Assembly (NCBI GenBank): GCA_002007465.1 | Contig: LNAC01000102.1 | Location: 1,045,703-1,109,702, forward strand | Source of the DNA: Ailurus styani | Taxonomy: Eukaryota > Chordata > Mammalia > Carnivora > Ailuridae | Reading direction: 5' to 3' | Length of the DNA stretch: 64,000 nt | Shown here: positions 35,499-46,773 of the stretch, in pieces | Layout: each line of letters starts with the position of its first letter | Position numbering within the stretch: position 1 is the first letter of the stretch | Made by a program: the position numbers and the translations under genes | The notes under the pieces: generated by a model | What the model was told of the DNA's origin: nothing | What the model saw: the letters and a program-made list of their open reading frames with translations, nothing else | Databases searched by the model: none

Positions 35499-35640
35499 GC
35501 TAAAGTTTCTTAAGTGGATTCCAGAGCTCCAGAGCTCTCCCAAAGCTAGTTTTACTCAGGAATAGCTTTTTAATTGTTGATCTTTATTGGGGGGATGGAG
35601 GCTGGGGTCTCCCATTCTGTCATCTTGGTGACATCACTCC

Positions 35641-36933
35641 GAACTTGGTCATTTCTTTCTCTTAGGAAGAAAAGAGTTCTTCCGTGTAGAATATGACATC
35701 TGGAAGCCTATATATTCTTTTCAGTGGCTGCAGAGTATGGTGAATATCCTGAAAAATCTGTTTTTCTAAGGGGTACTTTCTAGGTTCTCATGGGCACAAA
35801 AATATCTTCATTAAGCCCAGAACTACAATTTTTACCAACAATAATTATCTCCATTCTGGCACAGCCTGAGGTCTGTAAGACTATTTGTCTTACAGGAAAA
35901 CTTTTATCAGTTTTCTGCCATTTTTCTAGCTAGCCAATATCAAGGACATTTGCCTTCTGAGTTAAAATTAGTAGCAAGACACAAGACTCTTTTCAGTTCT
36001 GGATACCATTCCAAAAACATAGGAATTGGGAATGATTCTCTTGAGGAGGGATTTCTAAGTATTGCAAGGGTTATTGGACTTCAGCTACCTAGCCTGGTAT
36101 TTATTTCTTGTTGAAGTAGTCAGAAATTATATACCAACTCCTGTTAAACTTGGCCTAGCAAGGGCCTCACTTCTTTATCCTATTATTTTGGATATCAGTT
36201 CTTTTAAAAAGATTGGCTCTAAGGCACTCAGTAATGATAACTAATGTCAGTTATCTACATCCTAACTTCAGTCATAGTATGCCATATTTTAGTACTAGAT
36301 GTGTTCGAACTGCATGCGATTATTACATGATTCAGTCATCCTAATAATCCTTTATTCATTTTTCCTGCTCTCTTTTAATGGTCACTGATGAAAACATAAT
36401 GAACACAGAGTCCCTAGCAATAAATATATCCTGGGGAACTCAGCTCCTTGGCTTCTGCTTTGGCTTACCATCTAAAAATGCCTGTGTCTCAGCCAGTCTC
36501 CCACTAACACTGATTTTCAGCTACCTGTTTCTATTGTGTGATCAAGACATTGGATGTGTCCAGATCCCAAGGGCCTTTCTCTGTCCTAGGCATTCCGATC
36601 TAATCATTATGAAAAACATCCAATGTAGTAAATGCCACTTTAATTATAAGCTTGCTCCAACTGGATTAGAATCAAAATAAGCATGCTTAAGACAAAAACT
36701 AGATCTGAAAGGCAAAATTAGTAATTGAGCTTCTAGACTGAAGTCCATTTTTATTTCATGATTAGTGACTTTTCTTTTCTAATTCTTATTTTAATATTCT
36801 CATTTCCACCATAAATCCATATCACTATCTAATCCCATATGTTATGTCTCAAGTAATTCAGTTCTTTTTTCCTTGTCTTTTATTTACCTTTCTGGGATCA
36901 CTTTAGGTTTACTGACTCTCTCTCCACTTTAGG
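35641..36933. other. Unique gene-free sequence
   Basis: No repeat family or gene recognised. The open frame at 36378-36677 (100 codons) contains no familiar motif. Confidence 0.5.
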
Positions 36934-36948
36934 GCACCCCAGGTTTTA

Positions 36949-37157
36949 AAGAAATTTTATTTTATTTTGGGAGAGAGAGACAGAGAATGAGCCGGGGGAG
37001 GGAAGGAGCAGAGGGAGAGAGAGAGAGAATCTTTAGCAGGCTCGACGCCCAGCATGGAGCCCAACATGGGGCTCAGTCTCACAACCCTAAGATTATGACC
37101 TTAGCTGAAATCAAGAGTTGGCCACTTAATCAACTGAGCCACCCAGATGTCCCAAGA
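36949..37157 (-). mobile_element. CAN-SINE, older subfamily
   Basis: Imperfect TSD GCACCCCAGGTTTTA (36934-36948) and GCATCCTAGGTTTTA (37158-37172). Long GA tract, head ending CAACTGAGCCACCCAGATG. Confidence 0.93.
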
Positions 37158-37224
37158 GCATCCTAGGTTTTAGATGAAGGTGCTAAGCATTGCAGAGAAG
37201 CCTTAACAGTAGAGGTTAGTTAAG

Positions 37225-37440
37225 TACTTATAAACAGAGGCTTTAAAGTTAGACTTAGTTTCAAATTCTGACTCCAACACTTAGTAGTAGTATAACTTGT
37301 ATATAGTACTTACTTCTTTGTTTCCTTTTCCTAAGTCACAAAAAAAGAAGAGATGATACTTATTTCACAGGGTGATTTTAAGAAAAAATAAGCTAATATA
37401 GGTTGTGTTCTTGGCAATGGGCCTGTCAAATGCTGTAAGT
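37225..37440 (+). mobile_element. MIR SINE relic
   Basis: Sense MIR order: 'aaattctgactccaacactt' (core), 'tttgtttccttttcctaagt', then 'gatacttatttcacagggtg'. Strongly diverged. Confidence 0.7.
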
Positions 37441-37499
37441 CACCTGACAAATGCTACTTACTGACATGAGTAGAAGGATGCTCATCAGATCCATGTGTA

Positions 37500-37640
37500 A
37501 ATCTGGAATCAGCAGGATTTGAATTCAAATCCAGATATGGCTCCTGAGATTTGCAAGACCCTGGTCAAGTTGTTTAATTTCTCTTTGCTCTGTTCTTTTG
37601 CAAAAGGTGAATAAAAACACCTGTCTCATAGGTATCATTT
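37500..37640 (+). mobile_element. MIR SINE relic
   Basis: 'gatttgaattcaaatccaga' then 'aagaccctggtcaagttgtt' and 'ctgtctcataggtatc' follow MIR in sense. It is a second MIR only about 60 bp after the first. Confidence 0.65.
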
Positions 37641-37644
37641 CTTG

Positions 37645-38835
37645 GTTCTATGTTGATTCTTCTAAAAGATCAGTGTCAGGCTGTATTTGTACATATAGAA
37701 TAAAGTGACCACCCTACAGCTTTCTCTGAAATACCTGGATAATGAGAAACATGACCATCATCTTGCAAAGTTTTCCAGGGGCTGTTACTCTTGTATCCCC
37801 ATGGCCATAACTATCACCTTCTTTTCCAATCATTCAGTAACAGACTTTTTACTTCACATGAGGTTCTTGTAATTAGAATAGGTAGAGTTATGAGCAAATT
37901 TTCTCTGCTTGTGTATTCATTCTACAGATGCAGATTACAATAGGAAGGCAACCAGTGTAGCTGAGTCTAGGTTGAGGCTGATAACAGATTCCAGAAACTA
38001 CAGTGGACTATTGTTGATAGCGTTGAAGAACCAGATACTTCAGATGTTCTAAAAATAGGATTCCTTTTTCTAGGAAGAGATAAAAATACTACTTAGGAAC
38101 CAGCTACATTTTAACAGGCTACATAGAAGAAAAAGTAAGCTATTTATTTTACCATTAGCAAAGGGCCTTGTGTTGCTGTCTCTATTTGCTGTTACTCTCT
38201 CTGAGGTGACCATACTTTGCTACCTCCATTAACATCAGGTTTCATTTAGCTTGATTTAGCCAATGAAATGTGAGCAGTATGCTACTTCCAAACAGAAGCT
38301 TTAAGAGCCACTGGTAATTCTTTGCTCCTAAGAATTCCTTCCAAGAATCCTAATTATTTCCTTATGTGGGCCAGAAGTATGTGATGGTCACTGGACTTAA
38401 CTGGCCTCTTCTAGGCAATGCTGCAAAGATGAGCACAGTGTGTTCAGCATTTCACTTTAGAAGTAGAAACACACTATTTTCAAGTTTGGTTTTTAGTCAA
38501 CACAAATATGTACACATGCATATGTGTACACACACATACACCTCATATACATTTATTTTTTCTAGACTGTTGAGTAAATTTCCCTGCCTTTTGTTATCTT
38601 CTGTGAGATAATTTAACTTCTTAATGCAGTTGGAAAATGTGGTGCAAATGATACTGTAGTAAATGAAAGAACTTCATCAACTTCTAATTAGAAATTGAAT
38701 CACTATGTGGATAGCATATAAAATAGACTGCTTTTAGTAATCTATGACAGAAATTGGTTCATGGAAGATTTTACTGAAAGGATAAGATTTAAAAGCCCTA
38801 ATTAAATTTATTTTAAGATATATATTCCCAACTGC
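37645..38835. other. Unique gene-free sequence
   Basis: Nothing recognised except a short alternating CA/TG-rich patch near 38508-38545. Confidence 0.5.
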
Positions 38836-39035
38836 CAGACAAGCACTGTTCAATAGAACATTCCATAATGACAGAAGAATGCTATATTTGTGCTATATGG
38901 TATCCACTAGCCACATGTGGCTGTTGAGCCTTGAAATGTGTTAGTACAACTGAGGAGCTGAACTTTAATTCATTTATATTTAAATTTAAATAATCACAAA
39001 TGGTTAATAGCTCCTGAATTAGATGATACACCTTA
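38836..39035 (+). mobile_element. hAT/Charlie-type DNA transposon fossil
   Basis: Same family as 13845-14052 but opposite orientation: 'agcactgttcaatagaacat', 'tgctatatggtatccactag', 'ccacatgtggctgttgagcc', 'tgaaatgtgttagtacaact', then an AT-rich centre. The 3' terminus is eroded. Confidence 0.75.
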
Positions 39036-39039
39036 GACC

Positions 39040-40680
39040 TTACATTGGAAGAGTATCTTTTCCTAATAATTATAGCCCTCATTCATGTTACTATATTGGG
39101 TACTAAGAAACTTATATGTATGTATATGCATGTGTGAGTATATGTACATATCTGTATCTTTCTAGTTATCTCCCTATGCAAGTAAAAGACACCATCGCCC
39201 TTTTATATTCAGGCAGACATATCATTGTAGATTGAAGAAAATATTGCCTGTTTGGTTTTACACTTAAATGGGTACTCTCAATAAATATCTAATCAGTTTT
39301 ATGGAGCAAATCTTACAATAAAGCTTTTCCCAATAGTCCCGATATGACAGCAGATAGTCTCACATCTTAGTATCATAGTATCATAGGTCAAAGACATTCT
39401 TATTTGGTCCATCCATTGATCTAGAAAGAAGCACTCCCAAATTATCCTGATGACTTCCAATATTCTACTTTCCAATGTCTATACTTTAGCTTTTTGTTTT
39501 TATACTGAAAATTAAATTTCCAGTTTCTTCAAACAATCAAATTTTAGTTGCCTCAGTCACTGAATTGAAACTGAACTATAGTTTCATCTCATTATACAAT
39601 TAAATAAGACATCTGTGCCCCAATTTTCAAAGGAGTCACCTCACTGCAAAGGTATAATATTCTAGGGTCTACTGTAATTGTTAAGGCCATGGATTTAGAA
39701 AATAGTAATTCTTGGTTGTGAGGATATAATTATTTGTGAAGGCTGGAGACTCATGTATTATTAGGGACACTTGGACACTGACTCTTTACTTTCTGTGACT
39801 TTGCCTTCCTGGTAGACTCTCTTAGGGCTTAGAGGCAGAGAAATCCTTGCCAAGAAAGGCCATGTTGGTCACTGCTCTGGAGAAGTTCTTTATCCTTGGC
39901 TAATTAACTAAGACATTTAATCTATTCTTAATGAGGGTGTGGTGTGTGTTCTTTTCCTCTCAATTATAAAGCACCAGAAAGACCTGGCTCTACTTCTTAG
40001 TGACACTGTGAGAATTAATTCTTCTATAGGACTTAGCATAGCAACTAACTAATATCATTCTCCCAATAACTGACTATTGATGACTATTGATGTTGTTTTG
40101 TTTTAGTGAGTCTAAAATTAAATGTAATTTTATTCAAAGAAAAACAAAATCTTTTAAAAAGCATAAGATCTTTTGGAATAAAGTAAAAGACTATGCAATA
40201 TAAAGAGAAAAAGCTACACCAAGCATATTGACACAAACAGTATCCCCAAATACAAGGTTTTATAGTTTTCTATTAAAAAAACCACGGGTTTAAAAAAAAA
40301 AAACCCATGGGAAACTCCCAGTGTGGTCTCAGGAATCCTCTCTGAAGACCAGAGGCAGAAGAGAGTGCTGGTCATCAAGTCTTCTCATAATAGAGAAGTC
40401 ATCCCGCCAGAAGGATTAGCCTCAAATACATACGGTTACACATTTGAGTAAGATTTTCTTAACTTGGAAACTATGCTGGACAGTATTGAAACTGTATTAA
40501 CTCTTTCAAACACTAACCTGAAAAAGATATCCAGAGTGGCTGACCAGCATCAGGACCTGGTTTAAGCAATGAAGAATTCAAACTTATTACAAGAATACTG
40601 AAATATGGGAGCAGATATTCTAAAATGCTTAATGGAAACTATCTATCAATCTTATATTGCTTTTATCTAATGTAAAATAC
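39040..40680. other. Unique gene-free sequence
   Basis: No gene. Small oddities are a 12-bp tandem (GACTATTGATGA-like) near 40070-40090 and an imperfect inverted repeat CCACGGGTTT/AAACCCATGG with an A-rich loop at 40283-40309. Confidence 0.5.
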
Positions 40681-40703
40681 AAATCAAGATTATTTATTTC
40701 TCA

Positions 40704-41007
40704 GGGTACCCAGCTGGTTCAGTTGGTAGTGTATGCAACTCTTGACCTCAGCGTCATGAGTTTGAGCACCATGTTGGGCATAGACTTGAGTTTATTTTAT
40801 TTATTTGTTTGTTTGTTTGTTTATTTGACAGAGAGAGACACAGCGAGAGAGGGAATCCAAGCAGGGGGAGTGGGAAAGGGAGAAGCAGGCTTCCCACTGA
40901 GCTGGGAGCCTGATGTGGGGTTCGATCTCAGGACCCTGGGGCCACGACCCGAGCCAAAGGTAGATGCCCAATGACTAAGCCAGCCAGGCACCCCTAGTCT
41001 TGACTTT
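40704..41007 (+). mobile_element. Short tRNA-like SINE, interrupted
   Basis: Short SINE like the one at 11715: head GGTACCCAGCTGGTTCAGTT, B-box-like GTTTGAGCACC, then ATGTTGGGCATAGACTTGAG. It breaks at about 40790 where another SINE enters and resumes at 40995 with its A-tail. Outer flanks AGATTATTTATTTCTCA (about 40688-40703) and AGATTATTTCTCA (about 41456-41468) are compatible with its TSD. Confidence 0.85.
40791..40994 (-). mobile_element. CAN-SINE inserted in the short SINE
   Basis: Minus-strand copy with TTTG-repeat tail, purine tract and head at the right. Flanks TAGACTTGA (40781-40789) and TAGTCTTGA (40995-41003) form the TSD within the host SINE. Confidence 0.92.
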
Positions 41008-41024
41008 AAAAAAAGATTATTTCT

Positions 41025-41164
41025 GGGGTGCTGTGTGGACCAGTCAGTTAAGTGTCTGCCTTTTGACTTCAGCCCAGGTCATGATCTCTGGGTCATGAGA
41101 TCCAGCCCCACATCTGCTCCCTGCTCATCAGCAGGGAGTCTTCTTGAGATTCTCTCCCCCTCTC

Positions 41165-41205
<41 letters not shown>

Positions 41206-41450
41206 AAACAAATTTTTTTTTAAAGATTTTATTTATTTATTTCACAGAGGGAGAGAGATCACAAGGAGGCAGAGAGGCAGGCAGAGAGAGAGAGGGGGAA
41301 GCAGGCTCCCCGCTGAGCAGGGAGCCCGATGCGGGCCTCGATCCCAGGACCCTGAGATCATGACCTGAGCCGAAAGCAGAGGCTTTAACCCACTGAGCCA
41401 CCCAGGCGCCCTCAAATAAACAAATTTTTAAAACATTTAAGAAATAAGAA
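41025..41450 (+). mobile_element. CAN-SINE, interrupted by a younger SINE
   Basis: Plus-strand SINE with a (CT)n tract (41170-41200) and tail AAATAAACAAATTTTT. TSD AAAAAAGATTATTTCT (about 41009-41024 and 41451-41466). The mid-tail is split by the SINE at 41218. Confidence 0.93.
41218..41411 (-). mobile_element. CAN-SINE, mustelid-type, innermost insertion
   Basis: Nearly consensus, with the mustelid-type spacer (GGAGGCAGAGAGGCAGGCAG) and CpG-rich head. A perfect 18-bp TSD TCAAATAAACAAATTTTT (41200-41217 and 41412-41429) lies in the host SINE tail. Youngest member of the nest. Confidence 0.97.
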
Positions 41451-41474
41451 AAAAAAGATTATTTCTCAAAATAT

Positions 41475-43016
41475 AAATGGAGCAGAAATCAGAACATGGA
41501 TTTATCAGGAATAGGTTACGTATTTGTTGTATCTTTATTCCCCAGGGGGGAAAAATGCAAAACTCTGCAGCTAAAACATCAACTTGATTGCTTAATGATG
41601 GTTAACATTTAAGAATTTGCTCTGGGGGAAATAAAGTGGAAATTTAAATAGTGTTGCAACTTGTCATTACTGCAGGATTTCACTGTCTATTTCCAAATGA
41701 GAACACAAATGAAAGATGAGAGGGAACTTGCTCGGACTATATTATATTCAGTCAACCCTTCCCTTCATTGATTCCATAGATACATGCTGCTTAAACTGCA
41801 CAGACGACTTTAGTGTTAAGCTGTTAGTCTTTAAATTTTTCCTATTTAGCAAATATTCCTATAGTTCTTGGATGCAAAATGTCTACATGTGCATAGAGAC
41901 ACAAAGATATATTTACCAAGCAGAACAGCAATTTATTCCAAGTCGTCACCCCCTATAAGAAAACATTGACTTTCCTCATTGCTGATAATGTACATCCTTC
42001 TCCCCTTGCCAGATGATATACTGATTCAGCCCTCTATTTCTGAACCCCAGCAAAGGGTCTACAATTTTGTGAGATGAGTCTAATTATGTTTTAGGTCATA
42101 TTCAAGTGCTAGAACTAAACAAAAATAAGAGCTCACCCATAATAACAATAGTAATCATCAGAACAGCCATTTAAATTAACGCTTTTAATCAAGCAACCAA
42201 AACATCATAATGCAAAAGTAGAATAGAATTTAAATTTAAATCAACATTCTACCCTATAAAAAACAGGGCAGGGTGGTGGGAGTGAAATTGACAAAGATAC
42301 TTTTACTTTACCCATGTAAACATCAGACTGTTTTTCTCCCTAGGCTTGCTTTTCTTTCTTTGGCATGACAATTCTGATTCTTCAGCCTCCCCATGAAGAA
42401 GAGAAAAATTCCCTTGAAGCTGAACTAAATTCATCAGCAAATGAAATTACATTCATTTGATAAAATGCTAAATGGAAAAAGGCAGGTTTATTTTAAACCG
42501 TCAACAGGCTGTTGTAGTTAATCATGCACAGTGCAGAAGACAGGAGTTTGGTTGCTAAGAAAATGGTTGGCGTGTTTCCACGAGATCCATGTGATGTGAA
42601 ACGCATCTGCTCGTTTTAACAGTGAAATAGAAAAAAAATAAAATAAACACTTCAGGGTATATTTAGTGAGTCACTGTGGAACACAAGGCCAAAATAACGT
42701 ATGTGTTGTCAGTTTATTTTATACAACCTTATTATGACGTTAGTCTTTTCTTATAATTCAAAGAATTTCAAATCTAATAGTGATATTTTATTAGAAGATT
42801 GATAAATACTTATTGTAGAGAAATTGGAAAATATAAAATCTGCTCTATCACACAGAAATACAAATACCAATATCTAATGCCTGGTGAATGCATAGTAGGG
42901 GCTTGATATTTATTTGCTAAATGGATATATATTTTTATTTATAAACATGGGATCATACTGTATATACTTTTACAACCTGCTTTTTGCTCATTAAAATATT
43001 TATCACAAATATTTTT
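41475..43016. other. Unique gene-free sequence
   Basis: No gene seen. 42880-42925 ('gcatagtaggggcttgatat') looks like an L2/MIR3 tail. Confidence 0.5.
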
Positions 43017-43026
43017 TATGTTATTA

Positions 43027-43216
43027 AATATTCTCTTTTTTTTAGTGAGTGAAAGAGAGAAAGAACACTAGTGGGAGGTGAGAGGGAGGGAGGGAGAGAG
43101 AGAATCTTAAGCAGGCTTCCCACTGAGCATGGAGCTTGATCTCATTGCTATGAGAGCATGACCTGAGCCGATATCAACAGTCAGATGCTTAACCAACTGA
43201 ACCACCCAGGTGCCCC
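43027..43216 (-). mobile_element. CAN-SINE, older subfamily
   Basis: T-rich tail, GGGA-rich purine tract, head CAACTGAACCACCCAGGTGC. A weak TSD TATGTTATTA (43017-43026)/TATGTCCTTA (43217-43226) is possible. It borders the HSP70 pseudogene. Confidence 0.88.
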
Positions 43217-43255
43217 TATGTCCTTAAGACCTTTGTTACTTGGACACTACTTGCT

Positions 43256-43790
43256 GTCAGCATGCAGGCATAATAATGTGAGAGAGAAGAGCCAAAGACA
43301 GCAAAGACATTCTTGGCATCCCCCTGCACATAATAATGGTCCTCAGAATGAAGTAACCATGGATATCAATGTCCATAGCATCTTCAAGATGGCTACTTAC
43401 AGGCCAAAAAGGACAGGTTAAAAGAACAGTATTCGACTACAATCTGGAACCATATATTGGTTAAGAAAGCTGTTGATTACTTGGTCCTGAAGGCTGAGAA
43501 GTTCAAAGGAGAAAAATAAGAAGCAAAGAACATGACTGATATCTTCTGAGAACTCACTCAAATCCATTGACTTCACTAAGGACAAAATGGAGAACAGGAG
43601 AATTCAAGGCAAAAACAATAATAGAGGGAAAACAGAAGATTCTTGAAGATTCAGAAAAATCATCAGCTGGATGAACAAGAACTAGCCTGCTGTGAAAAAA
43701 GAATGAGTATCAGCAGGAATATTGGAGAATTCCAATATTGTGCAAGTTCATTATCACAGACTGTACCAGGAAGCTGAGGACAAACTCTCC
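43256..43790 (+). pseudogene. HSP70-family processed pseudogene, C-terminal part
   Basis: Conceptual translation in shifting frames follows the C-terminal half of cytosolic HSP70 chaperones in order. It shows a PPAxxxGPQxEVTMDINVHSI segment (start of the conserved EVTFDID block, about 43320-43385), then AEKFK (about 43493-43507), a SENSLKS segment like the family's KNSLES (about 43546), IQGK (about 43603), IISWMNKN (about 43660-43683) and a final RLYQ near 43765. Stops and frameshifts abound, no introns are visible, and the start is missing. The parent is probably an Hsc70-like (HSPA8-type) gene; other cytosolic paralogues are not excluded. L1-E follows at about 43960. Confidence 0.72.
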
Positions 43791-43961
43791 CAGGAACAGA
43801 GCTCCTCTGTCAAAATGTGTCTCATCTGAGCCCACTATGAAAGAAAGTGACTGTGCTGACCAGAAAGAAAGCATATTCTACAGATTTGTTGCAAAATTTA
43901 AATATGTGGCCAAGTCAGTTCAGTGGCAGTTTAAAACACTATAGTTAAATACGATACAGAA

Positions 43962-45770
43962 CTACAACAAAAAATCCTAAAATTTGTATGGAAACACAGA
44001 AGACCTTGAATGGCCAGAACAATCTTGAGAAAGCACAAAGTGGGAGCTATTATACTCCCTGGCTTCAAACTATACTACGAAGCTATAGTAATTCAAACAG
44101 TACAGTACTGGCACAAAAACAGACACATAAATCAAGAGAACAGGATAGAGAGCCCAGAAATAAAATCATGCTTATGTGGTCATTCTACAACAAAGGATGC
44201 AAGAATATATAGTGGAGAAAAGAGTCTCTTCAATAAATGGTGTTGGGAAAACTTGACAGTTACATGCAAAAGAATGAAACTGGACCACTTTCTTATACCA
44301 TGTACAAAAATAAACCCAAAAGGATTAAAGACTTAATATAAGACTTGAAAACATAAAACTACTAAAAGAAAACATAGGCCGTAAGTATTTTGAGATTGGT
44401 CTTAACAGTATTTTTTTGGATATGTCTCCTCAGGAAGGACAACAAAAATAAAAATAAACAAATGAGACTACGTTAAAGTAAAAAGCTTTTGCAAAACAAA
44501 GGAAATCATCACAAGATGAAAGGGCAATGTACTAATCTGGAGAATATATTCGCAAATGGTAGATCTAATAAGAGGTTAACATCCAAAATATATAAATAAC
44601 TGATACAATTCAACACCAACAAACAAACAAACAAGCAATTAAAAAGTGGGCAGAGGACCTGAATAGATATTTTTCCAAAGAAGACATGCAGATGGCCAAC
44701 AAGCACATGAAAAGATGCCCCACATTACTAACCATCAGGGAAATACAAATCAAAACCATAATGAGATATCACCTCACACCAGTTGAAAGGCTATTATCAA
44801 AAAAGAGGAGAAATAGCAAGTATTCATGAAGATGTGAAAAAAAAATGGAACCCTCCTCATGAATTGTTGGTGGAAATGTATTTTGGGGCAGCCACTATGG
44901 AAAACAGTATGGAGGTCCTTCCAAAAATTAAAAATTGAACAACCATATGATTCAGTAATTTCACTTCCAGGTACTTATTTGAAGAAAATGAAAACACTAA
45001 TTCAAAAAGATATGTGCACCCCTATATTTATTGTGGCATTATTTACAGTAAACAAGATATAGAAACAACCTAAATGTCCCTTGATAGATAAATAGATAAA
45101 GAAGATGTGGTGTATATATATATATAATGGAATATTACAAAGCTATAAAAAATTAAAATCTTTTGTGACAACATGGATAGCCCTAGAGAGTATTATGCTA
45201 GGTAAGTCAGAGAAAGACAAATACTGTATGATTTCACTTATATGTGGAATCTAAAAAGCAAAACAAAACAGAAACAGACTCATAAATACAGAGAACAAAC
45301 TGATGGTTGCCAGAAAGGAATTGGGTGGGGGGCAGGATGAAATAGGTGAAGGGGATTAAGCAGCAATCTTCCAGTTATAAATAAATAAGATAAACGGATG
45401 TAATGTATACCACAAAGACTATATCCACAAAGACCTTGAGAATATTGAAACAACTTGTGAAGTTTTTAAAATCTACTTTTAATGAACCTCACTTTTTCAT
45501 TTGAGTATATTTGACACACAAATTTACATTGGTCTCAGGTGTACAACTTAGTGATTTGACAAGTTTATACATTATGCTGTGTCTACCCCAGAGTGGCTAT
45601 GTACTATCCCATGTAACAACTTCATATGACAGATGATGACTAGAATTACTGTGGTGTCCACTTTGTAATGCATATAAATATCAAATCATTGTGTGTGCAC
45701 TTGAAACTAAATCAATATTGTATGCCAATTGTTCTTCAATAAAAGTTTTTAAAATAAATCTTAAAATATA
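43962..45770 (+). mobile_element. L1-E: 5'-truncated LINE-1
   Basis: Sense ORF2 3' part beginning 'acagaactacaacaaaaaat' (after the reverse transcriptase), through the C-terminal region ('cagccactatggaaaacagt' near 44890) to a 3'UTR ending 'cttcaataaaagtttttaaa'. ORF2 is broken by stops. A TA run (45112-45126) lies at the same 3' position as the CA runs of L1-Y and L1-C. A reversed L1 tail appears at 45478-45625. Confidence 0.88.
45478..45625 (-). mobile_element. Minus-strand L1 3'-tail fragment in L1-E
   Basis: 'catttgagtatatttgacac', 'ttggtctcaggtgtacaact' and 'tagtgatttgacaagtttat' are the antisense of an L1 3' end (TGTACACCTGAAACTAAT-type), opposite to the surrounding L1-E 3'UTR, which resumes at 'agatgatgactagaattact'. 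Confidence 0.6.
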
Positions 45771-45844
45771 AAAAATTGTATTTGAACCATGAATTAAGCA
45801 GTAAAGATAAATAGATCTAGATATATAAAATAGCACAAACAAAA

Positions 45845-46165
45845 TAGAAGTTCATTCCTTGTTCACTTAACTATCACTAACTTGACCCAGGCAGGGTTCC
45901 TGGTTGGTGGATGGTTCTCCACACTTCACACTCAGGGACCTAAGCTCATTTTGTTTCTTTTCCACCAATGCTTCATCTGCCTCCAATCAATGGGGGGGAA
46001 AATAAGAGCATAGAGGGAGCACACCTGTTTCTTTAAAGCCTTGTCTCAAAAGGGTATTCATCACTAGACCTCAGTCATATGATGTAACTGCAGGGAGACT
46101 AGCATATGTGGTCCAACTGTGTGTCCGAGATAAGAAACTGTATTGGTGGGGAGAAGAGGGAAGAG
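45845..46165. mobile_element. Probable ancient DNA-transposon-type repeat
   Basis: 'agttcattccttgttcactt', 'cactcagggacctaagctca', 'tcagtcatatgatgtaactg' and 'ggtccaactgtgtgtccgag' occur in the same order as in a common mammalian repeat I know (starting with a 'gtttatttctcactcatg'-type end). I cannot name the family with confidence. Confidence 0.5.
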
Positions 46166-46169
46166 CTAG

Positions 46170-46670
46170 CATAGTTTACACTTGTTTAAACTGGGTTGTA
46201 TTTTGAATACTTGAGTGAGTTCTCATTGCATTCTAGTAGTGTTATAAATGAGTGAAAAATAAAATTCATGTCTCAGTGAATAAAGGTTGACTTTAAAATG
46301 GTGACATGAAAACGGGTAGAATTTCTGGGTCAAATGACATGCAAAATTCTAAAGATTTCCATTAAATATCATCAACTTGACCTTGAGAAGTTGTTCAATT
46401 TATAGTTTCACCTTGACCCCATCACCTACAGCATTGCTAACATGGCACATGTATAAACATTTTAAAGCTTTTTTATATGGAAGGATTCAAACAACAGAGA
46501 AAAGTTGAGTAAGTTATGTAAAAAAAAAAATCACCAGAGACAATCACCACTAATCTTTTGTTATCTGTCTTTTCATACAACTCTATATACAGACATGCCA
46601 CAAAAAAGATATTATACTTGCTTTTTTTAAAAATTGTGAACATCCCTCTTCTCTTGATCTATGTTCCCTC
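46170..46670. other. Gene-free sequence
   Basis: AT-rich; no family or gene recognised. Confidence 0.5.
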
Positions 46671-46697
46671 TTTTCTTTCTTTCTTTCTCTTTCTTTC

Positions 46698-46772
<75 letters not shown>

Positions 46773-46773
46773 C
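46671..46773. repeat. (TTTC)n microsatellite
   Basis: About 25 TTTC units, with two TCTTTC-type breaks near 46686-46704 and a long pure block after them. The strings of Ser/Phe/Leu in overlapping frames are translations of this repeat and not a protein. Confidence 0.97.

Larger units (their letters stand above)
27645..35640 (-). mobile_element. L1-F: near-full-length minus-strand LINE-1 (L1M type)
   Basis: Reading leftward from 35640: 5'UTR (about 35640-34100, beginning GGAGTGATGTCACCAAGATG), ORF1 (about 34000-33240), ORF2 endonuclease (about 32450-31500), reverse transcriptase (about 31150-29000), C-terminal region (about 28500-28200) and 3'UTR to 27645. The catalytic Asp-Asp box region (about 30200-30220) is degraded and all frames carry stops. 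Five SINEs interrupt it (28518, 29645, 31189, 33021, 35297) and a TA run sits at 32098-32122. The host was thus in place before all of these. Without SINEs it is about 7 kb, close to complete. Confidence 0.88.

Noticed and set aside
40283..40309. Inverted repeat CCACGGGTTT/AAACCCATGG as a terminator or regulatory hairpin
   Set aside because: One mismatch, an A-rich loop and no gene nearby; such short palindromes are common by chance.
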